DNA of 64,000 bases from Pseudofrankia inefficax (lineage in GTDB: Bacteria > Actinomycetota > Actinomycetes > Frankiales > Frankiaceae), in contig NC_014666.1 in the NCBI RefSeq assembly GCF_000166135.1, forward strand, positions 3,162,001 through 3,226,000, given 5' to 3'. Position 1 is the stretch's first letter; every line of letters begins with the position of its first letter. The notes below the pieces were generated by a model that was not told the DNA's origin, searched no databases, and worked only from the letters and a program-made list of their open reading frames with translations. The position numbers were made by a program, and so were the translations under genes. Positions 16,879 through 25,831 of this stretch are shown piece after piece.

Positions 16879-19529
16879 TGATCCGCCCCGACCATCCTGA
16901 GGAACACTTCCTCCAACGAGCGCTGCGCCGGCGTGACCTGCGCGCTGACCCCCGCGGTGGCGAGGATCTGGCGCGCCTTCTCCGCGTCGTCGACGACGAG
17001 CCGCGGCGCCCCCGCGCCGACGATCTCCCGCACCGACCCGGCCGCGACCAGCTTCCCCTTGTGCATGACCACGACGTGGGTGCAGGTCTGTTCGACCTCG
17101 GCGAGCAGATGGCTGGAGATCACCACCGTGCGCCCCGTCGCGGCGTAGCGGCGCAGCACCTCGCGCATCTCGGCGATCTGCGGCGGGTCCAGGCCGTTGG
17201 TCGGCTCGTCGAGGACGAGCAGCTCGGGCAGCCCGAGCATGGCCTGCGCGATCGCCAGGCGCTGGCGCATGCCCTGGCTGTAGGTCTTGACCCGCCGTTC
17301 CACCGACGTGCCGAGCCCGGCGATCTCCAACGCTGCGTCGAACTGGGCGTCCCGCGCCGGCCGGCCGGTCGCGGCCCAGAACAGGCGCAGGTTGTCCCGC
17401 CCCGACAGGTGCGGCAGCAGGCCCGGGCCCTCGATGAACGGGCCGACCTTGGACAGCACCGGCGCGCCGGCCTCCACCCGCTCGCCGAACACGTGGACCG
17501 TGCCGGCCGTCGGCCTGATCAGCCCCATGAGGACGCGCAGCGCGGTGGTCTTCCCGGCCCCGTTCGGCCCCAGCAGCCCGACGACCTGGCCGCGCTCCAC
17601 CCGGAAGCTCACCCCGTCGACCGCGCGGAACCCGTCGCCGTACTCCTTGACCAGGCCGTCGATCACGACCGGGACCGCCGCCAGCTCGTCCACCACGACG
17701 CGCCGCGCCCGGCGCCGCGCGCCCGACACGAGAACGCCGGCCAGCAGCAGCGCCATGGCCGCGACGCCGGCCAGCAGCCAGCCCCATGGCAGGCCGCCGG
17801 CCCGCGCGGTCCGCCCGTCGATCCCGGCGACCGTGAGGTCACCCTGCAGCGACGCGTTGTCCAGGGCGACGGTGTAGGCGCGGGGCGACGTCGGCAGCTG
17901 GTAGGCGGAGTCGGTGGTGCCGACGGTGACGACGAGGCGGTGGCCGGCCGGGACCGACGTGACGATGGCTGGCAGCGTCACGGTCACGGTCCGCGTGACG
18001 CCCGGTCGCAGCCCGGTGAGGTGGATCGGCGCCACCAGGCCGTTCGGCAGCCGCAGCCCCTCGTCCGGGTCCAGGTCGGCGAGCGACGCGAACAGGGTCG
18101 CGTCCGTCGCTCCCCGCGCGGCCACCTGGATGGTGATCGTCGAGGAGCCGGCGACGAGCATCGACCTGGGCAGTGGCGCGGACGCGAAGGCCGCCACCTG
18201 GCCGGGAATCGTGGCGAGGCCCGCCGACCCGGACAGCGGCGCCGTCGCCCCGCCGAGCGCGGTCACGGTCGACAGCAGCGCGCCCAGGCCCGGGACGGAC
18301 GTGACGGCGGCCGGGCTGCCACCGGCGGGCGCGTAGACGGTCTGGGGCGGCCCCGCGACGGTGAGGTGGCTCGTCCGCCGGCTCGTCGTGGCGTCGTCGG
18401 CGCGCAGGGTGCGCGCGACGGCCTGCCCGGTGTCGGTCGAGATGGCGCTGCCGGGCACGGCGACCTCGAACGACGTGTCGGGCTGCCCGTGGCGCAGCAG
18501 GACCGGGCCGAACCAGTCCGCGACGTACCCGGCCAGCTCCTTGGCGGACGTCGTCCCGTCGTGGCCGCCGGAGCGCCAGATCTCCTTGACCGGTGTGCCG
18601 TGGGCGGCCAGGCCGCGGGCGTTCGCGTCGGCCTGGCCGAGCGGGAACAGCGAGTCCTGCTCGCCCTGGATCAGCACCGTCGGGGCGGTGATCCGGTCGA
18701 GCACGGTCGCGGGGCTGGACGCGCGCAGCAGCGAGAGCATCGCGCCGTCGCTCTGCCCGGTGGTGGCCGCGTGCTGGTAGGCGGCGCACAGGTCCGGCGC
18801 GAACCGGCCGCACGCGCCGGGCTGCTGGCCAGCCGCGGAGCTGAACAGCACGCCGGCCCACTGCTTCTTGAAGACGCCGGGGTCGGTGGCACCGGCGTTC
18901 GGGAACAGCGCGGTCGACAGGTCGTTCCAGGTGATGTCCGCGGCGACGGCGTCGACGCGCTTGTCCTGGGCGGCGGCCAGCAGCCCGAGCGCCCCGCCGT
19001 AGGACGAGCCGGCGACCCCGACCCGCGGGTCGCCGGGGGAGTCCTTGAGTACCTGGGGCAGCGTCGCCAGGTAGGTGACCAGCTTGCTAGCGTCGGCGAC
19101 CTCGTAGGCCGGCGCGTCCAGGTGGACCAGCCCGCCCGACCGGCCGAAGCCCCGCGCGGTGTAGGCGAGGACGACGTACCCGTGGGTCGCCAGGGCGTGG
19201 GCCGCGGTGTCGAGGTCGTCCTTCGAGCCGCCGAACCCCTGGGCGAGCAGGATCGCCGGCGCCGGCGTCGAGCGCGGCAGGTAGAGCGTGGTGTCCAGCA
19301 TCACCCGCCCGCCGTTCTCCGGGGTGCCGGTGACGAACCGGGACTGGGTGCGGATCGCGGCGTCGGGGCGGGACACGGCCACGGCGATCAGGGCGGCGAG
19401 CACGGCCAGGACCACCGCCGCGGCGATGGCGGCGGGCCGGCGCCGGCCCGTGAGGAACGCCCGCACCGCGGCCGGCCCGGATCCGGCGCGCCCCCGCCGT
19501 CGACCACCGATCGAGCCCACACGTGCCAC
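16875..19529 (-). CDS. Fusion of extracytoplasmic CocE/S15-type hydrolase and ABC transporter ATPase
   Basis: An 884-residue two-part protein. A transmembrane anchor (about 32-52) is followed by an alpha/beta hydrolase of the CocE/X-Pro dipeptidyl-peptidase type (about 60-330): nucleophile motif GSSYGG with Ser176, an Asp in GEQDSLFP and a His in SGGHDGT. A beta-rich C-terminal domain follows, then a second transmembrane helix (about 580-602). The rest is a cytoplasmic ATPase with Walker A GPNGAGKTT (about 653), signature YSQGMRQRLAIAQ and Walker B LLVLDEPTNGLD. The topology puts the hydrolase outside and the ATPase inside. It is coupled to the ABC-2 permease by a 4-base overlap. Start GTG 19529. 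Confidence 0.85.
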   Translation of the reverse strand: MARVGSIGGRRRGRAGSGPAAVRAFLTGRRRPAAIAAAVVLAVLAALIAVAVSRPDAAIRTQSRFVTGTPENGGRVMLDTTLYLPRSTPAPAILLAQGFGGSKDDLDTAAHALATHGYVVLAYTARGFGRSGGLVHLDAPAYEVADASKLVTYLATLPQVLKDSPGDPRVGVAGSSYGGALGLLAAAQDKRVDAVAADITWNDLSTALFPNAGATDPGVFKKQWAGVLFSSAAGQQPGACGRFAPDLCAAYQHAATTGQSDGAMLSLLRASSPATVLDRITAPTVLIQGEQDSLFPLGQADANARGLAAHGTPVKEIWRSGGHDGTTSAKELAGYVADWFGPVLLRHGQPDTSFEVAVPGSAISTDTGQAVARTLRADDATTSRRTSHLTVAGPPQTVYAPAGGSPAAVTSVPGLGALLSTVTALGGATAPLSGSAGLATIPGQVAAFASAPLPRSMLVAGSSTITIQVAARGATDATLFASLADLDPDEGLRLPNGLVAPIHLTGLRPGVTRTVTVTLPAIVTSVPAGHRLVVTVGTTDSAYQLPTSPRAYTVALDNASLQGDLTVAGIDGRTARAGGLPWGWLLAGVAAMALLLAGVLVSGARRRARRVVVDELAAVPVVIDGLVKEYGDGFRAVDGVSFRVERGQVVGLLGPNGAGKTTALRVLMGLIRPTAGTVHVFGERVEAGAPVLSKVGPFIEGPGLLPHLSGRDNLRLFWAATGRPARDAQFDAALEIAGLGTSVERRVKTYSQGMRQRLAIAQAMLGLPELLVLDEPTNGLDPPQIAEMREVLRRYAATGRTVVISSHLLAEVEQTCTHVVVMHKGKLVAAGSVREIVGAGAPRLVVDDAEKARQILATAGVSAQVTPAQRSLEEVFLRMVGADQ

Positions 19530-19643
19530 CGAGAGGTCACTCCCTTCGCGCGATCGTGCGACTGGCTGTGTCGACCGTAACGGGCCGGGGCCTCCTGGCG
19601 TCCGTCGCGTCGGTGGGAAGCCTTCTGGGAGAGGCCCTTTGGG

Positions 19644-20249
19644 TCAGGCGCCGTCGAAGAGCCGGTGCAGGTGCTGGTCCAGGAGCGCGCGGGCCTGGTC
19701 GGGCGAGAGGTGGCCCAGCACGAGCGGGGCGCGCAGGCCCTCGACGAGGACCTGGGTCTCGTGCGCGGCCAGCTCGGGGTCGGTGCCGGGCGCGAGGCCG
19801 GCGGCGTCGTGCAGGGCGGTCAGCTGACGGCGGAAGAAGTCGAGTGCGCCCGCGTACCAGGTGTCGCGGACGATGGGCGCGAGAGCGGCGTCCTCGGCGG
19901 CCATCGCGAGGAACGCGAGGCCGCCGCGCGCCTCGACCCGGGTCTCGTCGTCGAGCGGGACCAGCTCGATCAGGACGGCGCGCAGCAGGTCGCGCGGCGT
20001 GGCCGGCGCGGGCAGCCGCGCCACCCGGGCCTGGAAACGCTCGGTCAGCCGGACGTTCACCTGCCCCAGCGTGAACGTCATCATCGCCTCCCTGCTGTGG
20101 AAGCAGCGCTGGACCGCGCCGACGGACACGCCGGCCTCGGCGGCGACCGCGCGGATGCTCGCCGCCGCGAGCCCGCGGCTGCCGACGAGGCGCATCACGG
20201 CCTCGGCGATGTCGCGCCGACGTGCCTCCTGGTCGACAGCTCTGGGCAC
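19644..20249 (-). CDS. TetR-family transcriptional regulator
   Basis: A 201-residue TetR protein. The N-terminal helix-turn-helix reads LAAASIRAVAAEAGVSVGAVQRCF (given here only as the region, residues about 25-48). The C-terminal ligand domain has no recognised specificity. It is divergent from the alpha/beta hydrolase across 97 bases that hold two near-identical palindromes, so it most likely represses itself and that operon. It could also read through to the ABC exporter 114 bases downstream. The GTG at 20249 was chosen because longer versions would run through the operators. Confidence 0.85.
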   Translation of the reverse strand: MPRAVDQEARRRDIAEAVMRLVGSRGLAAASIRAVAAEAGVSVGAVQRCFHSREAMMTFTLGQVNVRLTERFQARVARLPAPATPRDLLRAVLIELVPLDDETRVEARGGLAFLAMAAEDAALAPIVRDTWYAGALDFFRRQLTALHDAAGLAPGTDPELAAHETQVLVEGLRAPLVLGHLSPDQARALLDQHLHRLFDGA

Positions 20250-20269
20250 ACGCCCTCCTGACACGTAGG

Positions 20270-20323
20270 CGATACAAGCGTATCGACTCGCCGCGGGAAC
20301 CGGGTTACGATACGATCGTATCG
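20270..20323. promoter_or_regulatory. Pair of TetR-type palindromic operators
   Basis: Two inverted repeats share the same arms. CGATAC-aagc-GTATCG lies at 20270-20285 and CGATAC-gatc-GTATCG at 20308-20323, the second a perfect 16-base palindrome including its centre. Their centres are 38 bases apart. They sit between the divergent TetR (start 20249) and hydrolase (start 20347) genes, with the hydrolase ribosome-binding site GGAGG at 20336-20340 just downstream. Confidence 0.85.
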
Positions 20324-20346
20324 GTTCGGTCGATCGGAGGTCACCG

Positions 20347-21270
20347 GTGAGCGTCGCGTATGCCCACAACGGCTCGGTGGAGCTGGCGTACGAGCGGATC
20401 GGAGCGCCGGACGGTGAGCCGCTGCTGCTCGTGACCGGGCTCGGCGGCCAGCTGCTGGACTGGCCGGACGGGTTCTGCGCCGCGCTGGCCGCCGAGGGCT
20501 TCTCGGTGATCCGGTTCGACAACCGCGACTCGGGCCTGTCCACCCACTTCGACGACCGGGCGGCGCCGTCGCACTGGTCGTCGCTGGCCCGGGGCCGGTC
20601 GCGCCGGGCGCCGTACGAGGGCACCGCGTTCGCCGACGACGCGGTGGCCGTGATGGACGCGGCGGGCTGGCCGTCCGCGCACGTCGTCGGGATCTCGATG
20701 GGCGCGGCGATCGCCCAGCTGGCGGCGGTGCGCCACCCACGGCGGGTCCGCAGCATGAGCCTGATCGGCTGCCTGCCGCCGGTCGGCGTCCGCACGCTGT
20801 TCCACCTGCGCTACGGGGTGTTCGTCAGCATGGCCAGGAAACGCTTCCCCGAGACCCGGGAGGGCGCGGGGGAGCGGATGGTCGCGCTGGCGCGTGCCCT
20901 CGCCTCACCCGGGCATCCGTTCGACGAGGAGTGGGCGCGCGAGGTGGGGCTGCGCTGCCATGACCGCCGGCCGCACGACATGCGGGCGGAGCGCCGCCAG
21001 CTCGCCGCCGCCCGCGCGGCCCGCGGCTGGAAACCGGGCCGGATCAGCGTGCCGACGACCGTCCTCTACGGCGCGGACGACCCGATCATCCGCCCGGGCG
21101 GCGCCCGCGCCGTCGCCCGGGCCATCCCCGGCGCGCGGCTGCGGACCCACCCGGACATGGGCCACGAGATCCCCGAGAACCGGTGGCCCGACCTGGTCGC
21201 CGACATCGTGGCCACGACCGCCGAAGCCCCGGGCGTCGCCGCCGGCCTGGCGTGGGACCCGGTCACGTGA
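20347..21270 (+). CDS. Alpha/beta fold hydrolase
   Basis: A 307-residue hydrolase. LLLVTGLGGQLLDW forms the oxyanion region, RFDNRDSGLS is typical of this subgroup, GISMGAAIAQ is the nucleophile elbow (Ser near residue 118), an Asp lies in YGADDPII and a His in MGHEIPEN. The RFDNRDxGxS pattern is shared with aclacinomycin methylesterase RdmC-like and related proteins, but the substrate is not determinable. GGAGG precedes the GTG start by six bases. It is divergent from TetR and ends in a GTGA overlap with the next gene. Confidence 0.85.
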   Translation: MSVAYAHNGSVELAYERIGAPDGEPLLLVTGLGGQLLDWPDGFCAALAAEGFSVIRFDNRDSGLSTHFDDRAAPSHWSSLARGRSRRAPYEGTAFADDAVAVMDAAGWPSAHVVGISMGAAIAQLAAVRHPRRVRSMSLIGCLPPVGVRTLFHLRYGVFVSMARKRFPETREGAGERMVALARALASPGHPFDEEWAREVGLRCHDRRPHDMRAERRQLAAARAARGWKPGRISVPTTVLYGADDPIIRPGGARAVARAIPGARLRTHPDMGHEIPENRWPDLVADIVATTAEAPGVAAGLAWDPVT

Positions 21271-21563
21271 CCCGGCCGGGTGTCTGCCCGGCCGGCGCGG
21301 CCACCGTCGTGGTGTTCCTCCTTTACCTGCTCGTCTACCTGCTCGTCCTGCTGGGAATGCTTCTGCTGGGCGGCTCGCTGTGGCCATCCCGGGCGGTGTC
21401 CTGGTGGCAGGCCGCTCTGGTCGGGGTGGGCGCGCTGCTGGGGTTCGCCGGTCCCGAGGGCCCGTCGGCGCGCGGTTCACCGTTCCGCTCGCCGTCGGGC
21501 TGGCTCTGGCCGCCCGCGGGCTCCCGCGGGCGGCGCACTGCTGAGGCCCGGACGAGCCGGTAG
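21267..21563 (+). CDS. Small hypothetical membrane protein, possibly frameshifted
   Basis: A 98-residue frame starting at a GTG that overlaps the hydrolase stop (GTGA). It has one strong hydrophobic helix (VVVFLLYLLVYLLVLLGMLLL, residues about 12-32) and a second at about 46-62. After about residue 66 it becomes Pro/Ser/Arg-rich. In the +2 frame the same DNA (about 21465-21544) would encode a further hydrophobic segment, TVPLAVGLALAARGL, before a stop, so a frameshift near 21460 is possible. Function unknown. Confidence 0.5.
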   Translation: MTRPGVCPAGAATVVVFLLYLLVYLLVLLGMLLLGGSLWPSRAVSWWQAALVGVGALLGFAGPEGPSARGSPFRSPSGWLWPPAGSRGRRTAEARTSR

Positions 21564-21599
21564 TCCCCGGCCGCGCGGCCCAGGACGACGGAGGCGCAG

Positions 21600-22175
21600 A
21601 TGGGCACAGGAGCACACGGAGTCCTCAGTCAGGGAGGCCTGAGTGAGGCGACGGTCGTGGCCTACGAGGCCCGCCGGCTCACGATCGTCGCCTCACTCGG
21701 CTACGACGTGTTCGTGGCGCGGTTCGAGGCCGCCGTCCCCGTCCTCGAACTGGCCCGGTTCGAGGCTCTCGTGGACAGCGGCCGCGGTTGGGACGACGTG
21801 CTCGCGGCCGCCGACGAGAACGCGCCGCATGGCTTCATGCGGTTCTGGCAGGCCGACGTCACGGCGATGATGAGCCCGCTGGGCCTCCCCTGGCGGTGCG
21901 TCGAGTACCTGATGGGCAACCAGACCATCGCCGCGCGCATGTATCGCCACGACCCGGCCGTCATGCTGTACGCGCCGCTGCGCGTCACGATCCACACCGG
22001 GCTGGACGGCGCCGCCTGCTTCGGGATCGACCGGCCCGGCGCCCAGCTCGGGAGCTTCACCGACCCGCGGATCGCCTCGGTCGGCCTGGAGCTGGACCGG
22101 AAGGTGGCCCAGCTGCTCGACGCGATCGGCGTCCCGGCGCCGGGCGAGCTCACGGCCGATGACCTCCCGGCGTGA
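21600..22175 (+). CDS. DUF302-like protein
   Basis: A 191-residue soluble protein. The central part (YLMGNQTIAARMYRHDPAVM, then LYAPLRVTIH) and the C-terminal IDRPGAQLGSF-type strand recall the DUF302 family, whose function is unknown. The N-terminus has an extra helical region (RFEAAVPVLELARFEALV). The assignment is from memory of family appearance and not from a search. GACGGAGG lies upstream of the ATG. Its stop overlaps the GTG of the NAD kinase gene, so they are coupled. Confidence 0.6.
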   Translation: MGTGAHGVLSQGGLSEATVVAYEARRLTIVASLGYDVFVARFEAAVPVLELARFEALVDSGRGWDDVLAAADENAPHGFMRFWQADVTAMMSPLGLPWRCVEYLMGNQTIAARMYRHDPAVMLYAPLRVTIHTGLDGAACFGIDRPGAQLGSFTDPRIASVGLELDRKVAQLLDAIGVPAPGELTADDLPA

Positions 22176-23239
22176 CCCGTCCGGTGAGCCTCCCGAGCCC
22201 GACCCCGCCGCGCACGGTCGGAATCGTGCTGCACCCGCGGCGCGACTCCGCCGACGCCGTGGGTGCCATCCTCGACTGGGCCGCCGGCCGCGGCGTCCAG
22301 GTGCTGGGCGTCGACGAGGAGATCAGCCGGCTGCGGTGCGCCGCCCTGCCGGTGTCCGCCCCGGAGCTGGGCGCGCGCAGCGACCTGGTCGTGAGCCTTG
22401 GTGGCGACGGCACCATGCTGCGGGCGATGCGGCTGGCCGACGGCGGGCCGGCGCCCGTGCTCGGCGTCAACCTCGGCCGGCTGGGCTTCCTGCCCGAGGT
22501 CGACGTGCCCGACCTTCCCGCGGCCCTGCGCGCGATCGACCAGCGTCGGTACACGGCCGAGCCCCGCCTGGCGGTCGACGCCGAGCTGTGCGGCCGGACG
22601 GTCAGCGCGTTCAACGACGTCGCGGTCGTGCGGGTGCCCGGCCACGGCGGCAGCGCCGCGGTCTGCCTGCGCGTCGACGGCCGGCCGTTCGTCAGCTACG
22701 CCGCCGACGCGGTCGTCGTCGCCACCCCGACCGGATCGACGGCCTACAGCTTCTCCGCGGGCGGGCCGATCGTCAGCCCGTCGGTCGAGGCGCTTCTCGT
22801 CACCCCGGCGGCGCCGCACTCCGCGTTCAACCGCGGTCTCGTCCTGTCGGTCCGGGACGACCTGGCTCTCGAGGTCCTCCCGGCGAGTGGCCGGCTCGCC
22901 GTCGAGGTCGACGGCCACGTGTGCGGCTACGTGGAGCCCGGCGCGAGCATCAGCCTGCGGTCCCGGCCCGCCGCCGCGCACGTCGTGCGGCTCGGCCGGA
23001 TGACCTTCTACGAACGCGCCCAGCGCAAGCTGCGGCTGATGGGCTCCGCCGAGGTCGAGGCGGCACCGTCCAGCGCCCCCGCCGGCCAGCCTGGCGAGCT
23101 GACCGGTCGGTCGGTCGTATCCGGTGGTGCGGAGGCGGCACCGCCCAGCGCCCCGGTCGGCCAGCCCGCCGAGTTGCCCGGTCGGTCGGTCAGGCCCGGT
23201 GGCGTCGACGCGCTGGGTGCTCGCGACCACCGGGTCTGA
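22172..23239 (+). CDS. nadK: NAD kinase
   Basis: A 355-residue NAD(H) kinase that makes NADP. The conserved GGDGTMLRA is near residue 75, GVNLGRLGFLPE follows, FNDVAVV is the NAD-contacting motif, and ATPTGSTAYSFSAGGPIV is the C-terminal signature. Family members are usually about 290-300 residues; this one has an extra tail of about 55 residues made of two imperfect copies of a 25-residue unit (AAPSSAPAGQPGEL and AAPPSAPVGQPAEL), encoded by tandem DNA repeats at about 23050-23202. The GTG start overlaps the upstream stop. It may be a second NAD kinase beside a housekeeping copy, which cannot be checked here. Confidence 0.9.
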   Translation: MTRPVSLPSPTPPRTVGIVLHPRRDSADAVGAILDWAAGRGVQVLGVDEEISRLRCAALPVSAPELGARSDLVVSLGGDGTMLRAMRLADGGPAPVLGVNLGRLGFLPEVDVPDLPAALRAIDQRRYTAEPRLAVDAELCGRTVSAFNDVAVVRVPGHGGSAAVCLRVDGRPFVSYAADAVVVATPTGSTAYSFSAGGPIVSPSVEALLVTPAAPHSAFNRGLVLSVRDDLALEVLPASGRLAVEVDGHVCGYVEPGASISLRSRPAAAHVVRLGRMTFYERAQRKLRLMGSAEVEAAPSSAPAGQPGELTGRSVVSGGAEAAPPSAPVGQPAELPGRSVRPGGVDALGARDHRV

Positions 23240-23319
23240 CTCGCCCGGGTGAGCTGGACTCTGACCAATCGTTGTCCGCTTTCGGGCCTGTTCGGACCCG
23301 CTGTTGCTACTTTTCGAGA

Positions 23320-24021
23320 GTGACCGACCTGACCGAGGACGACGACCCGCGGGCCGCGAAGCTGCTGGACGCGCAGGCCAAGGCCGTCGAGCTGTTCGCC
23401 GCCGTCGAGCGGCGCGGTCTGCTCGCGCCCGGCGTGACCGAGGTACAGGCCAGCGACGCGATCCGCGACCTGGCAGCGCGGCTGTTCGGCGTGAGCCGGC
23501 ACTGGCACAAGCGCATCGTGCGAGCCGGCCCGAACACGCTGCTCCCGTACGCCGAGAACCCGCCCGACCGCCCGATCGGCACCGACGACATCGTGTTCTG
23601 CGACCTCGGGCCGATCTTCGAGGAGTGGGAGGCCGACCTCGGGCGGACCTACGTCGTCGGCGACGACCCGGTCAAGAAGCGGCTGCTGGACGCGCTGCCC
23701 CAGGTCTGGAACGGTGGCCGGGAGTTCTTCGAGACCCACCCCGACGTCACGGGCGAGCAGCTGTTCGCCCAGCTCACCCTGCTCGCCGAGCAGGCGGGCT
23801 GGGAGTTCGGCGGCCCGATCGGCGGGCACCTGATCGGGCAGTTCCCGCACGACCGGATCCCGGGGAACAAGATCGAGCTGTATGTCACCCCCGGCTCCGA
23901 CAAGCCGATGCGCCGCACGGACCAGGCCGGCCGCCCGTGCCACTGGATCCTCGAGGTCCACCTCGTCGACCGGGACCGCCAGATCGGTGGCTTCCACGAG
24001 GAGTTGCTGGACCTCGGCTAG
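23320..24021 (+). CDS. M24 family metallopeptidase-like protein
   Basis: A 233-residue pita-bread-fold protein. The candidate metal ligands are both Asp in FCDLGPIFEEWEADLGRT, the His in GGHLIGQF, Glu in ILEVHL and Glu in GGFHEELL, so a dinuclear site looks possible. The family includes methionine aminopeptidase, Xaa-Pro peptidases and creatinase; the short length and lack of an N-terminal domain fit the small M24 group. Substrate unknown. The longer frame upstream is a shadow of NAD kinase. A TACTTT box at 23308-23313, six bases before the GTG, suggests a leaderless transcript. A strong hairpin follows the gene. Confidence 0.8.
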   Translation: MTDLTEDDDPRAAKLLDAQAKAVELFAAVERRGLLAPGVTEVQASDAIRDLAARLFGVSRHWHKRIVRAGPNTLLPYAENPPDRPIGTDDIVFCDLGPIFEEWEADLGRTYVVGDDPVKKRLLDALPQVWNGGREFFETHPDVTGEQLFAQLTLLAEQAGWEFGGPIGGHLIGQFPHDRIPGNKIELYVTPGSDKPMRRTDQAGRPCHWILEVHLVDRDRQIGGFHEELLDLG

Positions 24022-24046
24022 GGGCTCGCCCCCGCTCGACGCTCGC

Positions 24047-24085
24047 CGCGGCCGGCCAGGCTGAGTCCGAGCCTGGCCGGCCGCG
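24047..24085 (+). terminator. Strong terminator hairpin after the M24 gene
   Basis: Perfect 16-base arms, cgcggccggccaggct at 24047-24062 and its complement at 24070-24085, enclose a 7-base loop. It starts 25 bases after the stop. No U-tract follows, as is usual in high-GC actinomycetes. Confidence 0.8.
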
Positions 24086-24156
24086 ACCGGCCGGTCAGCC
24101 CGGAACCCGGGCCTCAGACGGTAGGGCTGGTCCCGCGCCGGGTAGCTTCGGGATTG

Positions 24157-24993
24157 ATGTACGACGAACGGCGGGCCAGGACGGTGGCGGCCACGGTATG
24201 GCGAGCCGTCGCGGACGGTGGCGCACGCCCAGCCGGCGGATCGGGACCCGGCCGCTCGGCCGCCGCGAGCGCCCCCGGTGGCCTGGGCGTTGCCGATGGC
24301 GCGGGCGGCTCCGGCCCGATCGGGGCGGGAGCCGCCGGTCCGGGGCCAGCGGCGCACCGCGTGCTGCCGGACGGCTGCATGGACCTGATCTGGTCACGGG
24401 CCGGGCTCGGTGACATCGGCCAGATCATCGTCGCCGGTCCGGACACCGCCGCGACGGTGACGCTCTGGCGGCCGGGCGTGGTCCACCTCGGCCTGCGGTT
24501 CGACTCGGCGGTCGGCCCGGCACACATCGGTGTGCCGGCCAGCGAGGTCCGCGACCGCAGGGTGCCGCTCGCGGAGATCTGGGGCCGGGCCGAGGCGGCC
24601 CGCCTGGCCGAGCGGCTCGCCGCCGCCGACGCGTCGGCGGCCACGTTCGAGGCCGAGATCGTCCGCCGCGGCCGCCGCGACGGCCTGGCAGATCTGCTGG
24701 CGCCGTCGGCGCTCGCCAGCATCCGGGCAGGGGCACCGGTGGCCCAGGTCGCCAGGACCGCGGCGCTCAGCGAGCGCCAACTCCTGCGCCGCTGCCAGCT
24801 CGCCGTCGGCTACGGGCCTAAGACCCTCGCCCGGATCGTCCGCTTCCGCCGCGCCCTGGCGCTCGCCCGCGGTGGCACGCCCTTCGCCGCCGTGGCCGCC
24901 GAGGCCGGCTACGCGGACCAGGCTCACCTCGCCCGCGAGGTCCACTCCCTGGGCGGGGCGCCGCTCGGCGAGCTGATCGCTCCGACGGCCTGA
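24157..24993 (+). CDS. AraC-family transcriptional regulator (DUF6597-like N-terminal domain)
   Basis: A 278-residue regulator. The N-terminal domain contains HRVLPDGCMDLIW, characteristic of AraC proteins with a DUF6597-type sensor, interrupted by a Gly/Ala/Pro-rich insertion at residues 25-70. The C-terminal AraC domain has two helix-turn-helix units, VAQVARTAALSERQLLRR and FAAVAAEAGYADQAHLAREV. Target genes are not evident; it converges on the methyltransferase. The ATG at 24157 is preferred over a TTG one codon earlier. Confidence 0.85.
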   Translation: MYDERRARTVAATVWRAVADGGARPAGGSGPGRSAAASAPGGLGVADGAGGSGPIGAGAAGPGPAAHRVLPDGCMDLIWSRAGLGDIGQIIVAGPDTAATVTLWRPGVVHLGLRFDSAVGPAHIGVPASEVRDRRVPLAEIWGRAEAARLAERLAAADASAATFEAEIVRRGRRDGLADLLAPSALASIRAGAPVAQVARTAALSERQLLRRCQLAVGYGPKTLARIVRFRRALALARGGTPFAAVAAEAGYADQAHLAREVHSLGGAPLGELIAPTA

Positions 24994-25045
24994 CGGCGCT
25001 GCCCGGGACATCGGGGCAGGCTCGCGAGCCGGCCCGGTGGCGGGT

Positions 25046-25831
25046 TCAGGCCTCGCGGAAGGCGAAGTACGCGGCGAGGCGGACGGGCTCGGTGAACCTG
25101 TGGTCCGAGGAGTGGCGGGTCAGCACCTCCGTCATCTCCTTCTCGAAGCTGGTGCGCCGGTCGCCCAGCAGGCGCCTGATCGGAACCGAAGTCGAGTACA
25201 TGTAGCCGATGATCTGCTCGACAGTCCACTGCCGTTCGAACTCGTAGACAATCCGGTCGATGCGGCGGAACGCGGATCGCCTCAGGACGGTTTCCATGGA
25301 TTCCGCTGGCGGCAGGAGGACGCCGTTGCCCGCGCGGCCCACGGTTCCGACGAACTTCTCCTGTATCGCCTCGACGGAGCGTTGCCAGTCGGTCTCGGGC
25401 CGGACCAGGCAGCTGTCATTGACGATGGCCAGTCCGCCCGCCGGAGCGACCATCTCGGCGAGTGACTCCAGGACCCGGTCCTGCCGCATCCAGTGGAACG
25501 ACCGGCCCATCGTCACCAGCTGAAACACGCCGAGATCCGGGGCAAGGTCCTCCGCGTGTGCCTTTACCCATCGGACATTCTGGATGCCGGCCAGGTCCGT
25601 CTGTCGGGCCGCCTCCGCGAGCATGTCGGGTTCGGGGTCGACACCGATGACCTCGCCCACCTGGCCGGCGAGAGCGAGCGCCAGCGTGCCGGGCCCGCAA
25701 CCAAGGTCTAGAAGCCGTCCCGCCCCTGAGAGGGAGAGTCGCTGGCCGATCTCGGCCAGGAACGCGGGCGGATAGCCTGGCCGGTGACGTGCGTAGTACT
25801 CGGCGGTTCCGGTGAACAGGTCGCCAGCCAT
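25046..25831 (-). CDS. Class I SAM-dependent methyltransferase
   Basis: A 261-residue methyltransferase. It begins with the YYARHRPGYP motif common in a group of actinobacterial methyltransferases. Motif I is LLDLGCGPGTLALAL, an acidic residue at the end of strand 2 lies in GVDPEPDML, and MGRSFHWM follows strand 4. The methyl acceptor is unknown. The codon usage is slightly less GC-biased than its neighbours (for example tcgagtaca). It stands at the edge of a less dense region. Confidence 0.85.
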   Translation of the reverse strand: MAGDLFTGTAEYYARHRPGYPPAFLAEIGQRLSLSGAGRLLDLGCGPGTLALALAGQVGEVIGVDPEPDMLAEAARQTDLAGIQNVRWVKAHAEDLAPDLGVFQLVTMGRSFHWMRQDRVLESLAEMVAPAGGLAIVNDSCLVRPETDWQRSVEAIQEKFVGTVGRAGNGVLLPPAESMETVLRRSAFRRIDRIVYEFERQWTVEQIIGYMYSTSVPIRRLLGDRRTSFEKEMTEVLTRHSSDHRFTEPVRLAAYFAFREA

